A DNA stretch of 64,000 nucleotides from [Clostridium] symbiosum (GCA_036419695.1 CP143946.1:1200001-1264000); one strand, 5' to 3'. Shown: positions 24,193 through 32,922, counted from the first letter of the stretch. A program made the numbers and translations. Notes: generated by a model not told the origin, from the sequence alone.

Positions 24193-25149
24193 ATGAAAAT
24201 AGTGGTATTGGACGGATATACGGAAAATCCCGGAGATTTAAGCTGGTCCGGTTTTGAAGAGCTCGGTGAATTTACCGTATATGACCGCACGCCGGCGGAA
24301 TTGACGGCAGAGCGGATTGGGGATGCAGATGTAATTCTTACCAACAAAGCGGCCGTTACGGAAGAAATTATGGATGCCTGTCCGGGAATCAGGTACATCG
24401 GCGTTCTTGCAACGGGATACAACGTGGTGGATACGGAAGCTGCGAAGAAAAGAGGAATCATTGTCACGAATATTCCAACTTATGGTACGGATACGGTAGG
24501 GCAGTTTGCCATCGCTATGCTTTTGGAAATCTGCCACCATATCGGTTATCATGACAGATCGGTACACAAGGGAAGGTGGAAGAACTGCAGTGACTGGTGT
24601 TATTGGGATTATCCGTTAATCGAACTGGCGGGAAAGACCATTGGAATCGTCGGCTTCGGCCGTATCGGGCAGGCCACGGGCCGCATTGCCGCGGCGCTTC
24701 ATATGCGTGTAATAGCTTATGATGCGTATCCGAATGAAAGTGGAAAGCGTCTGGCGGAGTATGTGGATTTAGACAGGCTGTATGCGGAATCGGATGTCAT
24801 CGCCCTCCATTGTCCTCTCTTTCCTTCTACAAAGGAAATGATTAACCGTGAGACAATCGGAAAAATGAAAGATGGAGTGATTATCATCAACAATTCCAGG
24901 GGAGGGCTGATAGCCGAACAGGATCTGGCCGATGCGCTGAACAGCGGTAAAGTATATGCGGCCGGGCTGGATGTGGTTTCGACGGAGCCGATCAGAGAGG
25001 GCAATCCCCTTCTAGGTGCGAGAAACTGCCTCATTACGCCGCATATGAGCTGGGGAACGAAGGAAAGCCGGAAACGGTTGATGGATATTGCAGTCGAAAA
25101 TCTGAAGCAGTTTATAGAAGGCACACCCGTCAATGTGGTTAATGGCTGA
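24193..25149 (+). CDS. D-2-hydroxyacid dehydrogenase (hydroxypyruvate/glyoxylate reductase-like)
   Basis: 318 residues. The Rossmann domain motif IGIVGFGRIGQATGRIAA (about 153-170) binds NAD(P)H. Catalytic residues are recognisable: Arg in NNSRGGLI, Glu in DVVSTEPI, His in LITPHMSWGT. The closest type by eye is the glycerate dehydrogenase group. It lies 131 bp after the lyase gene with its own AAGGAG and is followed by a decayed glycerate kinase, which suggests that a glyoxylate- or hydroxypyruvate-like product was, or is, reduced here. Probably transcribed with the sigma-54 operon, though the gap could hold an internal promoter. Confidence 0.88.
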   Translation: MKIVVLDGYTENPGDLSWSGFEELGEFTVYDRTPAELTAERIGDADVILTNKAAVTEEIMDACPGIRYIGVLATGYNVVDTEAAKKRGIIVTNIPTYGTDTVGQFAIAMLLEICHHIGYHDRSVHKGRWKNCSDWCYWDYPLIELAGKTIGIVGFGRIGQATGRIAAALHMRVIAYDAYPNESGKRLAEYVDLDRLYAESDVIALHCPLFPSTKEMINRETIGKMKDGVIIINNSRGGLIAEQDLADALNSGKVYAAGLDVVSTEPIREGNPLLGARNCLITPHMSWGTKESRKRLMDIAVENLKQFIEGTPVNVVNG

Positions 25150-25199
25150 GGAGAAACACTTCAGAGATATGATGACTGAACGGGAAGGAGAATGCCATA

Positions 25200-25382
25200 G
25201 TGAAATTTCTCTTAGCTCCGGAGAATATCTGTCCCCTTATCCGCGGGGCAAGGATTACCGTGATGTGCGACGTGAAAAATCCTCTGACCGGAAAAGACGG
25301 CGCGGCCCTGGCCGTATTCCTGGATGAGAAAATGAAGCCGGGAATCGAGACGGTGCTGCTAAGAGAATGTTCCGCCTTTTGA
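25200..25382 (+). pseudogene. Decayed glycerate kinase (N-terminal tip joined to internal pieces)
   Basis: A GTG with good RBS (GAAGGAG) opens a 60-codon frame. The first ~9 residues (MKFLLAPEN) look like a glycerate kinase start (MKIVIAPDS type), then the frame jumps to ARITVMCDVKNPLTGKDGA, a conserved block that belongs about 180 residues into glycerate kinase, then to MKPGIETVL, which belongs later still. The intact protein is about 375 residues, so at least two in-frame internal deletions are inferred. It follows the D-2-hydroxyacid dehydrogenase, the natural partner of glycerate kinase. A residual small protein may be made but should be inactive. Confidence 0.7.
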
Positions 25383-25413
25383 ATGTTGGCCCTTCTTAAA
25401 AAGACAAACAATA

Positions 25414-25463
25414 AAAAATCAGGACACCGGATAACTTTTGATATCTGGTGTCCTGATAATTTT
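25414..25463. terminator. Terminator between the sigma-54 operon and btuD
   Basis: A 16-bp stem (25418-25433 with 25442-25457; ATCAGGACACC... with ...GGTGTCCTGAT; one G-U pair) with A run before and T run after; usable in both directions. A tandem 18-bp duplication (GTGAAATAATAAAGTCAT) follows at 25470-25505 and ends on the btuD stop codon. Confidence 0.85.
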
Positions 25464-25501
25464 GCAATCGTGAAATAATAAAGTCATGTGAAATAATAAA
25501 G

Positions 25502-26272
25502 TCATGCTCTCACAATTACGGACCGTCTGCCTATCCGCACGAGTTCCGTATCAACTTCATATGCCTTCCTTATCTGACCCGGTGTCAGAACTTCCTCCGG
25601 AATTCCCTGGGCAACGACTGTTCCGCCGGAGAGCAGAACAGAGCGGTCCGCATAGTCTAAAGCCAGGTTCAGATCGTGGAGGACGGCCGCAACGGTGATG
25701 CCGCTCCGGCTGATGCGGTGCAGCAGGTCCATGACCTCATACTGGTATTTTAAATCGAGACTGCTGGTGGGTTCGTCTAAAAGCAGCACCTGAGGTTCCT
25801 GGGCGATGGCCCTTGCAATGAGCACCCGCTGGCGTTCTCCGCCGCTGAGCTGGTTAAACGGCCGGAACGCATAGTCCTTCAGATGAAATTCCTCCATTAC
25901 CTCCGACACTTTGTCCAGATCATGTTTCCCTGCTTTCATTCCCATGTGGGGAAGGCGGCCGGACAGCACGATTTCCATTACATTCAGTGCATATCCCGTC
26001 TGGGTATTCTGCGGCACATAGCCGAAAATACCGGCCCTCTCCCGGACGGTCAGCTTCCCTGTTTTCGTTTCATTCCACAGCACGCATTCGGGATCTGCCT
26101 TAAGAAGACCGTTGATGCAGCGCAGCAGCGTTGACTTTCCTGCGCCGTTGCCGCCGAGGAATGCGCAGAAGGTTCCCGGTTCGACGCGGAATGATACATT
26201 TTTTAAAACTTCCCTGTGTCCGTAGGAAAAGTTCAGTCCCCGGACTTCCAATCCGTTTATCAAATCATTCAC
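25502..26272 (-). CDS. btuD: Corrinoid ABC transporter ATP-binding protein
   Basis: 256 residues from a GTG start (26270-26272) that overlaps the permease stop as GTGA and is preceded by GGGAGGAAGAGGCT; a longer in-frame ATG at 26371 lies inside the permease gene and is rejected. Walker A GGNGAGKST, Q-loop VPQN, ABC signature LSGGERQRV, Walker B VLLLDEPTSSLDL and the switch His in VLHDLNLAL are all intact. The FecE/BtuD-type sequence and the cobalamin riboswitch in front of the operon indicate cobalamin or related corrinoid import; iron-siderophore import is the alternative the family alone would allow. Confidence 0.88.
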   Translation of the reverse strand: MNDLINGLEVRGLNFSYGHREVLKNVSFRVEPGTFCAFLGGNGAGKSTLLRCINGLLKADPECVLWNETKTGKLTVRERAGIFGYVPQNTQTGYALNVMEIVLSGRLPHMGMKAGKHDLDKVSEVMEEFHLKDYAFRPFNQLSGGERQRVLIARAIAQEPQVLLLDEPTSSLDLKYQYEVMDLLHRISRSGITVAAVLHDLNLALDYADRSVLLSGGTVVAQGIPEEVLTPGQIRKAYEVDTELVRIGRRSVIVRA

Positions 26273-27333
26273 AGCCTCTTCCTCCCCCGGAAAATCAAAT
26301 ATAAGAACAGCGGGACTCCTACGTAGGATACGACGATTCCCACCGGGATCATGGTAGGGGAAAATGCGCACCGCCCGATGGTATCCGCCGCCAGAACGAG
26401 AGCCGCTCCCGTGATGGCGGAGAGAGGAAGTAAAAGCCTGTGATCGCCGCCGATTATCATCCTGGACATATGGGGAGCCACGAGGCCGACGAATCCGATA
26501 ATGCCGGTGAAGCTGACGATGGCCGCGGTCAGCAGCGTGATGCAGCCTCCCGTCAGGATTCTGGTTCGTTTTACATGGATTCCAAGGGCTGCGGCGCTCT
26601 CGTCCGAGCCGGCGGCGATCATGTTAAACGCCCAGGCCTGTTTTTGGAATACGGGCAGCGTAATCAGCAGAAAGAGCGCCATGACTGCAATATCCTTCCA
26701 TCCGACGGCGGTGAGGCTGCCGAAGGTCCATTGTATAATGGCCGGAAGCTGCTGTTCGTTGGCAATAAACTGCATCGTCGAGTTGAGTGCATTGAAAAAA
26801 TAGTTGAGGGCGATGCCCGTCAGCACCAGGGTTTCCGAACCGAGCCCCTTCAGGCTGGAAAGTCCATAGACAAAAGCGGCACAGAGCAGCGCCATGAAAA
26901 AGGCGGCCAAAACCGTGGCAGTTTTCTGGAGATGGACGGGAAATCCGCCAAAGACTATCACCGCGGCGGCGCCCAGGGCGGCGGCTCCGGATAGTCCGGT
27001 GGTAAATGGGCTGGCCATCTGGTTGCCCGTGATTGCCTGCATCCCCGTTCCGGCTATGCCGAGGCCTGCGCCCGCAGTGACGGCGGCGGCGACGCGTGGC
27101 AGACGCAGCAGGAGAAGGACGTTCTGTTCCTTCACACTGAGCGGCTGGACGGTCATGAAACATTCTGTAAACGGCAGCCAGGTAACGGCCAGACGGGCCG
27201 GAGTGAGTTCCGCCACACCGAGGCAGACGGCAGCGGCGGCCAGCGCGCAGAGAGCGGCGGCAGCCAGAAAGAGCCGCAGGATTTTGCGGCGGATCCGATG
27301 TTTATATTCAATGGTCAGAGTATCGAAAGACAT
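26269..27333 (-). CDS. btuC: Corrinoid ABC transporter permease (FecCD family)
   Basis: 354 residues, about ten membrane helices, FecCD/BtuC family. Landmarks are LLLLRLPRVAAAVTAGAGLG near residue 80, GNQMASPFTTGLSGAAALGA, and ITGIIGFVGLVAPHMSRMIIGG plus DHRLLLPLSAITGAALVLAAD near the C-terminus, where the coupling region contacts BtuD. It forms the channel for substrate handed over by the binding protein encoded upstream. It is translationally coupled to btuD by the GTGA overlap. Confidence 0.9.
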   Translation of the reverse strand: MSFDTLTIEYKHRIRRKILRLFLAAAALCALAAAAVCLGVAELTPARLAVTWLPFTECFMTVQPLSVKEQNVLLLLRLPRVAAAVTAGAGLGIAGTGMQAITGNQMASPFTTGLSGAAALGAAAVIVFGGFPVHLQKTATVLAAFFMALLCAAFVYGLSSLKGLGSETLVLTGIALNYFFNALNSTMQFIANEQQLPAIIQWTFGSLTAVGWKDIAVMALFLLITLPVFQKQAWAFNMIAAGSDESAAALGIHVKRTRILTGGCITLLTAAIVSFTGIIGFVGLVAPHMSRMIIGGDHRLLLPLSAITGAALVLAADTIGRCAFSPTMIPVGIVVSYVGVPLFLYLIFRGRKRL

Positions 27334-27453
27334 GCAATAATCTCCTTAATTTAAAATCAGCCCGCATGCCGGAAAAAACGGACTGCGGGCGGACTGCCGG
27401 ACGGTATCGGGTGCGGGCTGGTTTGAAAGCCACAGCACGGATACTATCCGGAT

Positions 27454-28596
27454 TTATTTTTGTGCGGGAACGTGGTAGTAGTGCTGGGTATCTGGCTCAA
27501 AGCCCTGGTATTTCATCCACTGTTCAAAGATGGCGTCCGGATCCAGATCCGTCATTAAATCGGGATAGAGCCATTTGGACATGTAGGCGGCTCCAATCAT
27601 TTTTCCCAGTCCTCCGCTCATAAAAGCGGTGTTGAGATAGAAATTGCCCTCTTTAACAGCCGTTAATTCCCGGAAACCTTCGCGCTCCATCATGGATTCC
27701 GCTTTGGCGGCAAATTCTTCCTGCGGAGGCGCGGTGAATACGCCGCTGTTTCCGACTACTTCCCCTGCATAGACTTTGACAATCAGGTCGGGATCCGCCA
27801 TCAGAACCTGCTCCGGATCGATATCCTTGCCGGCCAGGGAGGCGTCGCCGAAAATATTTTTACCGCCGGCCATGAGAATCATATTATGCCAGCCGTCGTT
27901 GGAGGTTCCGGGAATGCAGGTGGTATAGTCACCGCCGTACTCCCAGTAAACAGTCTTAGGTTCTTTCACCTGTTTTAACTGTTCTTTCATATAATCAACC
28001 GGTTTCTGATAGAAATCAACCAGTTCTTCCGCCTGCTCTTCCTTGCCGAATAACTGGCCGCACAGCCTGATCTGCTTCGGTACATCGGAGTTGTCCCATC
28101 CGGTGATAACCACTACCTTGATACCGAACGGTTCCAGCTTCTCAATGGATTCCTCCACCGCGCCGTTTTTGGGAACGACGAGCACCTGAGGATCGAGAGC
28201 TACGATCTTTTCATAGTCGTACTCATCTTTGCCAAAGGTTTCGTTCTCTCCGAACCGGGGCCAGTAGACCTCGTCCTGGGAGGTATAGATATCCACTCCG
28301 ACAACGCTGTCCCCGGCTCCTACGGCACGGATTAATTCGTTGTTATAGCGGTTTGCAACGCAGGCCCTTGTAATGGGAAGGGTCAGCTCCACCTCACGGC
28401 CGATATCATCCACAAAGACGGTCGTTCCCGCCTCGGCGTCTTTGACATCTGCCTCCCGGCTTTCTGCGCCTGTTTCAGCAGAAGTGCTTTCCACGGCCGC
28501 TGTTGTTTTCGCCTCGTTTGTCTTTGCGGCACAGCCGGCCAGGGAGAGCATCAATACGGCGGCAATCCCTGCAAATCGTTTTCTGTTCTTTCTCAT
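27454..28596 (-). CDS. btuF: Corrinoid ABC transporter binding lipoprotein
   Basis: 380 residues from ATG 28596, giving a lipoprotein signal peptide MRKNRKRFAG...LSLAGCAAK; the in-frame ATG at 28653 would spoil it. AAAGGAG lies 11 bp upstream. The mature part is a class III periplasmic-binding-protein-like domain: DDIGREVELTLPITRACVANR, YEKIVALDPQVLVVPKNG, and GMMK-like SGGLGKMIGAAYMSKWLYP near the C-terminus. It catches the substrate outside the cell for the permease. The 28597-28736 leader between riboswitch and gene contains a hairpin (ATTTTCC with GGAAAAT at about 28701-28723) that may belong to the expression platform. Confidence 0.85.
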   Translation of the reverse strand: MRKNRKRFAGIAAVLMLSLAGCAAKTNEAKTTAAVESTSAETGAESREADVKDAEAGTTVFVDDIGREVELTLPITRACVANRYNNELIRAVGAGDSVVGVDIYTSQDEVYWPRFGENETFGKDEYDYEKIVALDPQVLVVPKNGAVEESIEKLEPFGIKVVVITGWDNSDVPKQIRLCGQLFGKEEQAEELVDFYQKPVDYMKEQLKQVKEPKTVYWEYGGDYTTCIPGTSNDGWHNMILMAGGKNIFGDASLAGKDIDPEQVLMADPDLIVKVYAGEVVGNSGVFTAPPQEEFAAKAESMMEREGFRELTAVKEGNFYLNTAFMSGGLGKMIGAAYMSKWLYPDLMTDLDPDAIFEQWMKYQGFEPDTQHYYHVPAQK

Positions 28597-28736
28597 CTTC
28601 GGTAAATCTCCTTTCAACCTGTCTGTAAAATATGGTAGCGCCCTGAATTGCAAAACAGAGCATACTTACAAACCTAATTTGATTATCAGGCTGAAAGGTG
28701 ATTTTCCCTGTCCCGGAAAATTCCCTCTGCAATGCG

Positions 28737-28905
28737 ACTGGCAGGTCTCCTGGCTTATGATTCGTCCTCCGGATCGCCTTCCCGTTCGAACAGTGGCTGT
28801 TTATGATCCTTCGTCATCAATTACAGTAGAGGCAGCTGTGGGGGATTCTCACCCCGCTTCCCTATTAAAAAGCTTCCGCTTTGCCAATCATTGCAAATTC
28901 AGTTA
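28737..28905 (-). ncRNA. Cobalamin riboswitch
   Basis: On the minus strand the segment shows the order of conserved elements of the B12 riboswitch: GGGAAGCGGGGTGAGAATCCC, then CCACAGCTGCC, ACTGTAA, CCACTG, CGGGAAGG and finally the B12 box AGCCAGGAGACCTGCC (about 28738-28753). It precedes the three transporter genes and should shut them off when coenzyme B12 is plentiful. Confidence 0.92.
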
Positions 28906-28915
28906 GAGCGTACTC

Positions 28916-28944
28916 AGCATACCATAGAATTGGGGAGCGGGCAA
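28916..28944 (-). promoter_or_regulatory. Promoter of the btuFCD operon
   Basis: Minus strand TTGCCC (28939-28944), 17 bp, TATGCT (28916-28921); start of transcription falls just at the riboswitch 5' end. Confidence 0.7.
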
Positions 28945-28958
28945 GAGGGGGAGGAGAA

Positions 28959-29300
28959 TTGAGATGCGGGACGCCTTTGTATGATGGCGGACGGGGGAGG
29001 GGGAGGTTGTATATGAGTTTTCAGTCCCGATGAGTGGTTGTGGTGAGGGGGAATCCGGAGAAAAAAATTCCTACGGGGACTCGCTCCCGCTTGTGAAGCG
29101 CACAGCGGATGCTAAGCTCGTGAGGGACCTCGCTAAGCACCGGCGGGCTTCAAGGTCACCCTTCGGAAAGTTTTTCTCCTCCTTCCCCCGGGCAGGTTGT
29201 CGACGGGACTGAAGACTCAGCGAAGGTGATTGCCCCGTCCGTCATCTTCAGAGGCCGATTGTCCCTTTCGTCAAGTAGGAGGAGAGGTATTGTCGCGGGC
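28959..29300 (+). repeat. Dispersed long-hairpin element, copy A
   Basis: 342 bp, no credible gene. Core 29014-29219 is bounded by TGAGTTTTCAGTCCCG and its near-complement CGGGACTGAAGACTCA. Inside, successive stems pair: GGGGAA/TTCCCC, GGAGAAAAA/TTTTTCTCC, TGAAGC/GCTTCA, TGCT/AGCA. Outside the core GGCGGACGGGG pairs with CCCCGTCCGTC. Copy C (40960) has the same layout with different bases in the stems. It lies between the btu promoter and the WYL regulator. Confidence 0.8.
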
Positions 29301-29567
29301 ATGTACGATCCGTTTCATTGAGGGAGCGTGAATACGTTTTTGGTTTGCTATTCCGGGTTTATAGTATATACTTTAATTTATGGGAAAAGGAAGTGCGGGA
29401 TATCCTGCATTCGAAATAATGAAATGGGCAGATTACAGGAAATATTAAATCATAAATAGCTGTAAAGCACAGATAATATACTATATTCCCGTCAGGAATA
29501 TGTGGCTTCGGCGGGGCTGGAGCCGGATTTGTGCTTATGGTACTAGTGGAAAAGAGGAAGCAGACTT

Positions 29568-30476
29568 ATGAAAATCGACCGCCTCATCGGTATCCTTTCC
29601 ATTCTTCTTCAGCAGGAAAAGGTGACGGCGCCATATCTGGCAGAAAAATTTGAAGTTTCACGAAGGACAATTAACCGGGACATTGAGGATATCTGTAAAG
29701 CGGGGATTCCCATTGTCACGTCACAGGGGCAGAACGGGGGGATTTCCATTATGGAGGGGTACCGGATGGATAAAACCCTGCTCACATCCTCCGACATGCA
29801 GGCTATTCTGGCGGGGCTAAAGAGCCTGGACAGCGTGTCGGGATCGAAACGGTATCAGCAGTTGATGGAGAAACTGGCAATGGGGAACTCCTCCGTTCTG
29901 GCATCGAATAATCACATTATGATCGACCTGGCGTCCTGGTACCGATCCTCTCTGGCTCCAAAAATCAGTGTGCTTCAGGGGGCCGTTGAGGACAGGAGGA
30001 AGGTGGAGTTTAACTATTATGCGCCGGGCGGGGAGAGCAGCCGGAGTATTGAACCGTATCTTCTCATTTTTAAATGGTCGTCCTGGTATTTGTGGGGATA
30101 CTGCTGTGAAAAGCAGGATTACCGCCTTTTTAAACTGAACAGGATGACGGAGTTAAAAGCGACGGAGGAACAGTACGAACCCAGGCAGATTCCGGTGCCA
30201 GATCTTTCGGCAGAGCGGATTTATCCGCTGGGAATTGATGTGGAGGCCGTTTTTGAGCCGGATATGAAGTGGCGGCTGGTGGAGGAATTCGGTATGGAGA
30301 GCTTCACGGAACAGGAAGACGGACGGCTTAAATTTTCCTTCGGTTTTGCGGACAAGGAGAACCTGTTCGGATGGCTTCTGAGCTTTGGGGACAAGGTGGA
30401 ACTGACAAAGCCGGTGGAACTTCGCAGAGAGCTTTATGAGATGATGGGGCGGCTTCAAAAAATGTACCGTGAATGA
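29568..30476 (+). CDS. HTH/WYL domain transcriptional regulator (YafY-like)
   Basis: 302 residues. An N-terminal HTH_11 winged helix (about 3-60: IDRLIGILSILLQQ, PYLAEKFEVSRRTINRDIEDI) is followed by a WYL domain (about 135-215; SSWYLWGYCCEKQDYRLFKLNRM) and a C-terminal WCX-like extension. WYL regulators sense small ligands or nucleic acids and often control stress and defence genes. Downstream on the same strand come two GyrI-like proteins and a YoaP acetyltransferase, which may be its targets. The 267 bp before it (29301-29567) hold a TATAGTATATA-like promoter region and nothing else clear. Confidence 0.9.
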   Translation: MKIDRLIGILSILLQQEKVTAPYLAEKFEVSRRTINRDIEDICKAGIPIVTSQGQNGGISIMEGYRMDKTLLTSSDMQAILAGLKSLDSVSGSKRYQQLMEKLAMGNSSVLASNNHIMIDLASWYRSSLAPKISVLQGAVEDRRKVEFNYYAPGGESSRSIEPYLLIFKWSSWYLWGYCCEKQDYRLFKLNRMTELKATEEQYEPRQIPVPDLSAERIYPLGIDVEAVFEPDMKWRLVEEFGMESFTEQEDGRLKFSFGFADKENLFGWLLSFGDKVELTKPVELRRELYEMMGRLQKMYRE

Positions 30477-30546
30477 TGACGCACAGATGTCATGTTTCAT
30501 ATGGTATGCTTTGTCTATCAGAAAATAAGACAGGAGAGAACAAACA

Positions 30547-31005
30547 ATGGAATATGAGATTGTAAGATTAGAAGAGAAAAAAGCAGCGGGAATTAAGGCG
30601 AGAACAAATAATATGTCTCCTGATATGGGAGCGGTAATCGGAGGATTGTGGGGAAGATTTTATTCTGAGGGAATCTATGAATCCATTCCGGGAAAGACGA
30701 ATGAGAAAGTTCTGGGAATTTATACGGAGTATGACGGAGACGCGGCGTCGGATTACACCATTGTCGTTGCATGCGAGGTAGATGGGAAAGAGGAGCTTCC
30801 CGGGGATACGGTTCTTGTCACAATTCCGTCCGGTAAATATGCAAAATTTATCGCAAAGGGAGAGCTGCATGAGGCGGTTGCAAGATGCTGGCAGGAGATC
30901 TGGAGTATGGATCTGCCCCGGACCTTTGACTGCGATTTTGAGGAGTATCAGGATGACGGCATGGATGAAACCGAAATTCATATCTATGTAGGTTTAAAGG
31001 AGTAA
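30547..31005 (+). CDS. GyrI-like effector-binding domain protein
   Basis: 152 residues consisting of a single GyrI-like/AraC effector-binding domain (the Rob C-terminal or SbmC type): opening YEIVRLEEKKAAGIKARTNN, middle LGIYTEYDGDAASDYTIVVACEV, end EIHIYVGLKE. Such stand-alone domains bind drugs, other hydrophobic ligands, or GyrA (SbmC), and may be hydrolases for some toxins. No DNA-binding domain is attached. ATG behind AGGAGAG. The gene lies 70 bp after the WYL regulator. Confidence 0.85.
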   Translation: MEYEIVRLEEKKAAGIKARTNNMSPDMGAVIGGLWGRFYSEGIYESIPGKTNEKVLGIYTEYDGDAASDYTIVVACEVDGKEELPGDTVLVTIPSGKYAKFIAKGELHEAVARCWQEIWSMDLPRTFDCDFEEYQDDGMDETEIHIYVGLKE

Positions 31006-31104
31006 AGAAGCAGCTGTTTGCAGCCTGCCGGTAAACGGTATGCTGCGAACAGTAACGCGTGCAGAGGAAGATGTGCGGAAAAAGGTATGGAGGGGGATGA
31101 GGAT

Positions 31105-32100
31105 ATGGCTTCAAGCATGGAATTTGTTCAATATGCGGCAGATCAGATGAGAAACGCCGGGGAGATTACCTATAAAAAGATGTTTGGGGAATACGGCATC
31201 TACTGTGACGGCAAGATAATCGGCCTGATCTGCGACAATCAGCTCTTTATCAAAATGACGGAGGCGGGGAAAAAACTCTGTCCCGATTTTGAGGAGGCGG
31301 CGCCCTATGAGGGCTCCAAGCCATTTCTTCTGGTGGAGGACATCGATGACAGGGAATTACTGACCGAACTGGTGGTGGAGACATTCAGGGAACTTCCCAT
31401 GCCCGCGCCCAAGAAGAAAAAAACGGAGAAACGGGTAAAGCAGGAGACGGCGCCAGAAGAGAAAGTGGATTTCAAGAAACGTGACAAGAACCTTTACCAG
31501 CCGGGGAAGAAACCGTCCATCGTGGATGTGCCGGAGATGACGTTTTTTGCCGTAAAAGGTTCCGGCGATCCCAATACCTCCGAAGAATACAAAGAGGCGG
31601 TGGGAGCTCTGTACGCCCTGTCTTATACGGTAAAGATGAGCAAAATGGGCAGCCAATGTCCGCCCGGATATTTTGATTATGTAGTGCCTCCGTTAGAGGG
31701 ACTGTGGCTGGTGGATGACCGGGGATTTGATGGGACAAGCATCACGGATAAGAGCTGGTTCCAATGGATCTCCATGATCCGGCAGCCCGACTTTGTGACG
31801 GATGAGGTATTTGAACAGGCCAAAGAAAGCTGCAGCAGGAAAAAACCGGAGATTGACCTGTCAAAGGTCCGTCTGGTAAAATATACGGAGGGGCTTTGCG
31901 CCCAGATGATGCATATCGGGCCATATGACAGTGAACCGGAGACGATCGAACGGATGGAATGTTTTACCGAAGAGAACGGCTATGTGATAGATATAAACGA
32001 CAAACGGCCGCACCATGAAATCTATCTGAATGATCCGAGAAAAACGGCCCCGGAGAAAATGAAGACGGTCATCAGGCATCCCGTGAAAAAAAGAGATTAG
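31105..32100 (+). CDS. TfoX N-terminal domain fused to GyrI-like domain
   Basis: 331 residues from ATG 31105 (behind GGATGAGGAT); ATGs at 31087 and 31018 are possible longer starts. Residues about 1-100 are a TfoX N-terminal domain (FVQYAADQMRNAGEITYKKM, FGEYGIYCDGKIIGLICDN, LFIKMTEAG). A Lys-rich linker (PKKKKTEKRVKQE) leads to a GyrI-like domain of the larger, YdeE-like type (about 128-325: KKPSIVDVPEMTFFAVKGSG, SWFQWISMIRQPDFVT, HHEIYLNDPRKTAPEKMKTV). Both halves also occur as separate proteins, so this is a true two-domain fusion in one frame. No function is established for TfoX_N alone; the fusion suggests a ligand-sensing or detoxifying role. Confidence 0.8.
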   Translation: MASSMEFVQYAADQMRNAGEITYKKMFGEYGIYCDGKIIGLICDNQLFIKMTEAGKKLCPDFEEAAPYEGSKPFLLVEDIDDRELLTELVVETFRELPMPAPKKKKTEKRVKQETAPEEKVDFKKRDKNLYQPGKKPSIVDVPEMTFFAVKGSGDPNTSEEYKEAVGALYALSYTVKMSKMGSQCPPGYFDYVVPPLEGLWLVDDRGFDGTSITDKSWFQWISMIRQPDFVTDEVFEQAKESCSRKKPEIDLSKVRLVKYTEGLCAQMMHIGPYDSEPETIERMECFTEENGYVIDINDKRPHHEIYLNDPRKTAPEKMKTVIRHPVKKRD

Positions 32101-32166
32101 TGTGCCGGTACATCAGAGAGAACGGATCGGGAGGCATTATGCACACATTGTGAGGGAGGCGCCATT

Positions 32167-32922
32167 TTGGAGATTATAACAGTTACGAAGGAAAATCTGG
32201 ATAAGGAACACATCTGCTGCGCCATTTCCAGCAACAGGGACTGCCAGGTATTGTCAAAGAAGGCCTGGCTCGCGGAGCGGTTTGATGACGGCCTTGTTTT
32301 CAAAAAAGGAGATGTGCGCGGAAAATGTTTTATTGAATACATTCCGGCGGAAAATGCATGGGCGCCTGTCGAGGCAGACGGATACATGTATATTGACTGC
32401 ATGTGGGTTGCGGGACAGTATAAGGGACAGGGGAATGCCGCGCTTCTTCTGGATGAATGCATCCGTGACAGCAGGGAAAAGGGGAAGAAAGGACTCGTGA
32501 TCCTTTCTTCAAAGAAAAAAATGCCGTTTCTGGCAGAACCGAAGTTCCTGCGCTATAAGGGCTTTCTCACCGCAGACACAGCAGAGCCGTTTTATGAACT
32601 GCTCTATCTTCCGTTCGAAGACGGCGCCGATAAACCGCGCTTTAAGGAACAGGTTAAACAGCCTGGAATCGAAGAGCAGGGCTTTGTGCTATACTATGCG
32701 AACCAGTGTCCTTATACGGCCAAATACGTTCCTCTGATCGAGGCTGCGGCCAAAGAAAAAGGAGTGCCGTTCCGCTCGGTCCGTTTTGAGACGACGGAAC
32801 AGGCCCGGAATGCTCCGGCGCCGTTTACGAGCTACAGTCTGTTTTATAATGGAGAATTTGTGACAAACGAAATACTTTCCGTACCGAAATTTGAGAAGCT
32901 GGTGGAAACAAAAAGAGGGTGA
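32167..32922 (+). CDS. GNAT acetyltransferase with YoaP C-terminal domain
   Basis: 251 residues; start TTG 32167 behind GAGGGAGG (no ATG fits). The N-terminal GNAT domain has YIDCMWVAGQYKGQGNAALLL, whose Q-x-x-G-Q-G-N segment is the acetyl-CoA pyrophosphate loop. The C-terminal ~75 residues (FVLYYANQCPYTAKYVPLIE, then FTSYSLFYNGEFVTNEILS) form the thioredoxin-like YoaP domain with a single Cys in NQCPY. YoaP proteins are uncharacterised N-acetyltransferases. It closes a same-strand row with the WYL regulator and GyrI proteins. Confidence 0.85.
   Translation: MEIITVTKENLDKEHICCAISSNRDCQVLSKKAWLAERFDDGLVFKKGDVRGKCFIEYIPAENAWAPVEADGYMYIDCMWVAGQYKGQGNAALLLDECIRDSREKGKKGLVILSSKKKMPFLAEPKFLRYKGFLTADTAEPFYELLYLPFEDGADKPRFKEQVKQPGIEEQGFVLYYANQCPYTAKYVPLIEAAAKEKGVPFRSVRFETTEQARNAPAPFTSYSLFYNGEFVTNEILSVPKFEKLVETKRG

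Noticed and set aside
25470..25505. Two tandem 18-bp copies (GTGAAATAATAAAGTCAT)
   Set aside because: A simple duplication at the end of btuD; too few copies for a CRISPR or regulatory array.
26440..27340. Long antisense ORFs over btuC
   Set aside because: GC-rich shadow frames of an intact, well-recognised permease.
29030..29212. 60-codon ORF in hairpin element A (and similar 65- and 71-codon ORFs in copy C at 41015-41258)
   Set aside because: They follow the repeat sequence in several frames, have no recognisable protein features, and their shared residues are explained by the conserved hairpin.
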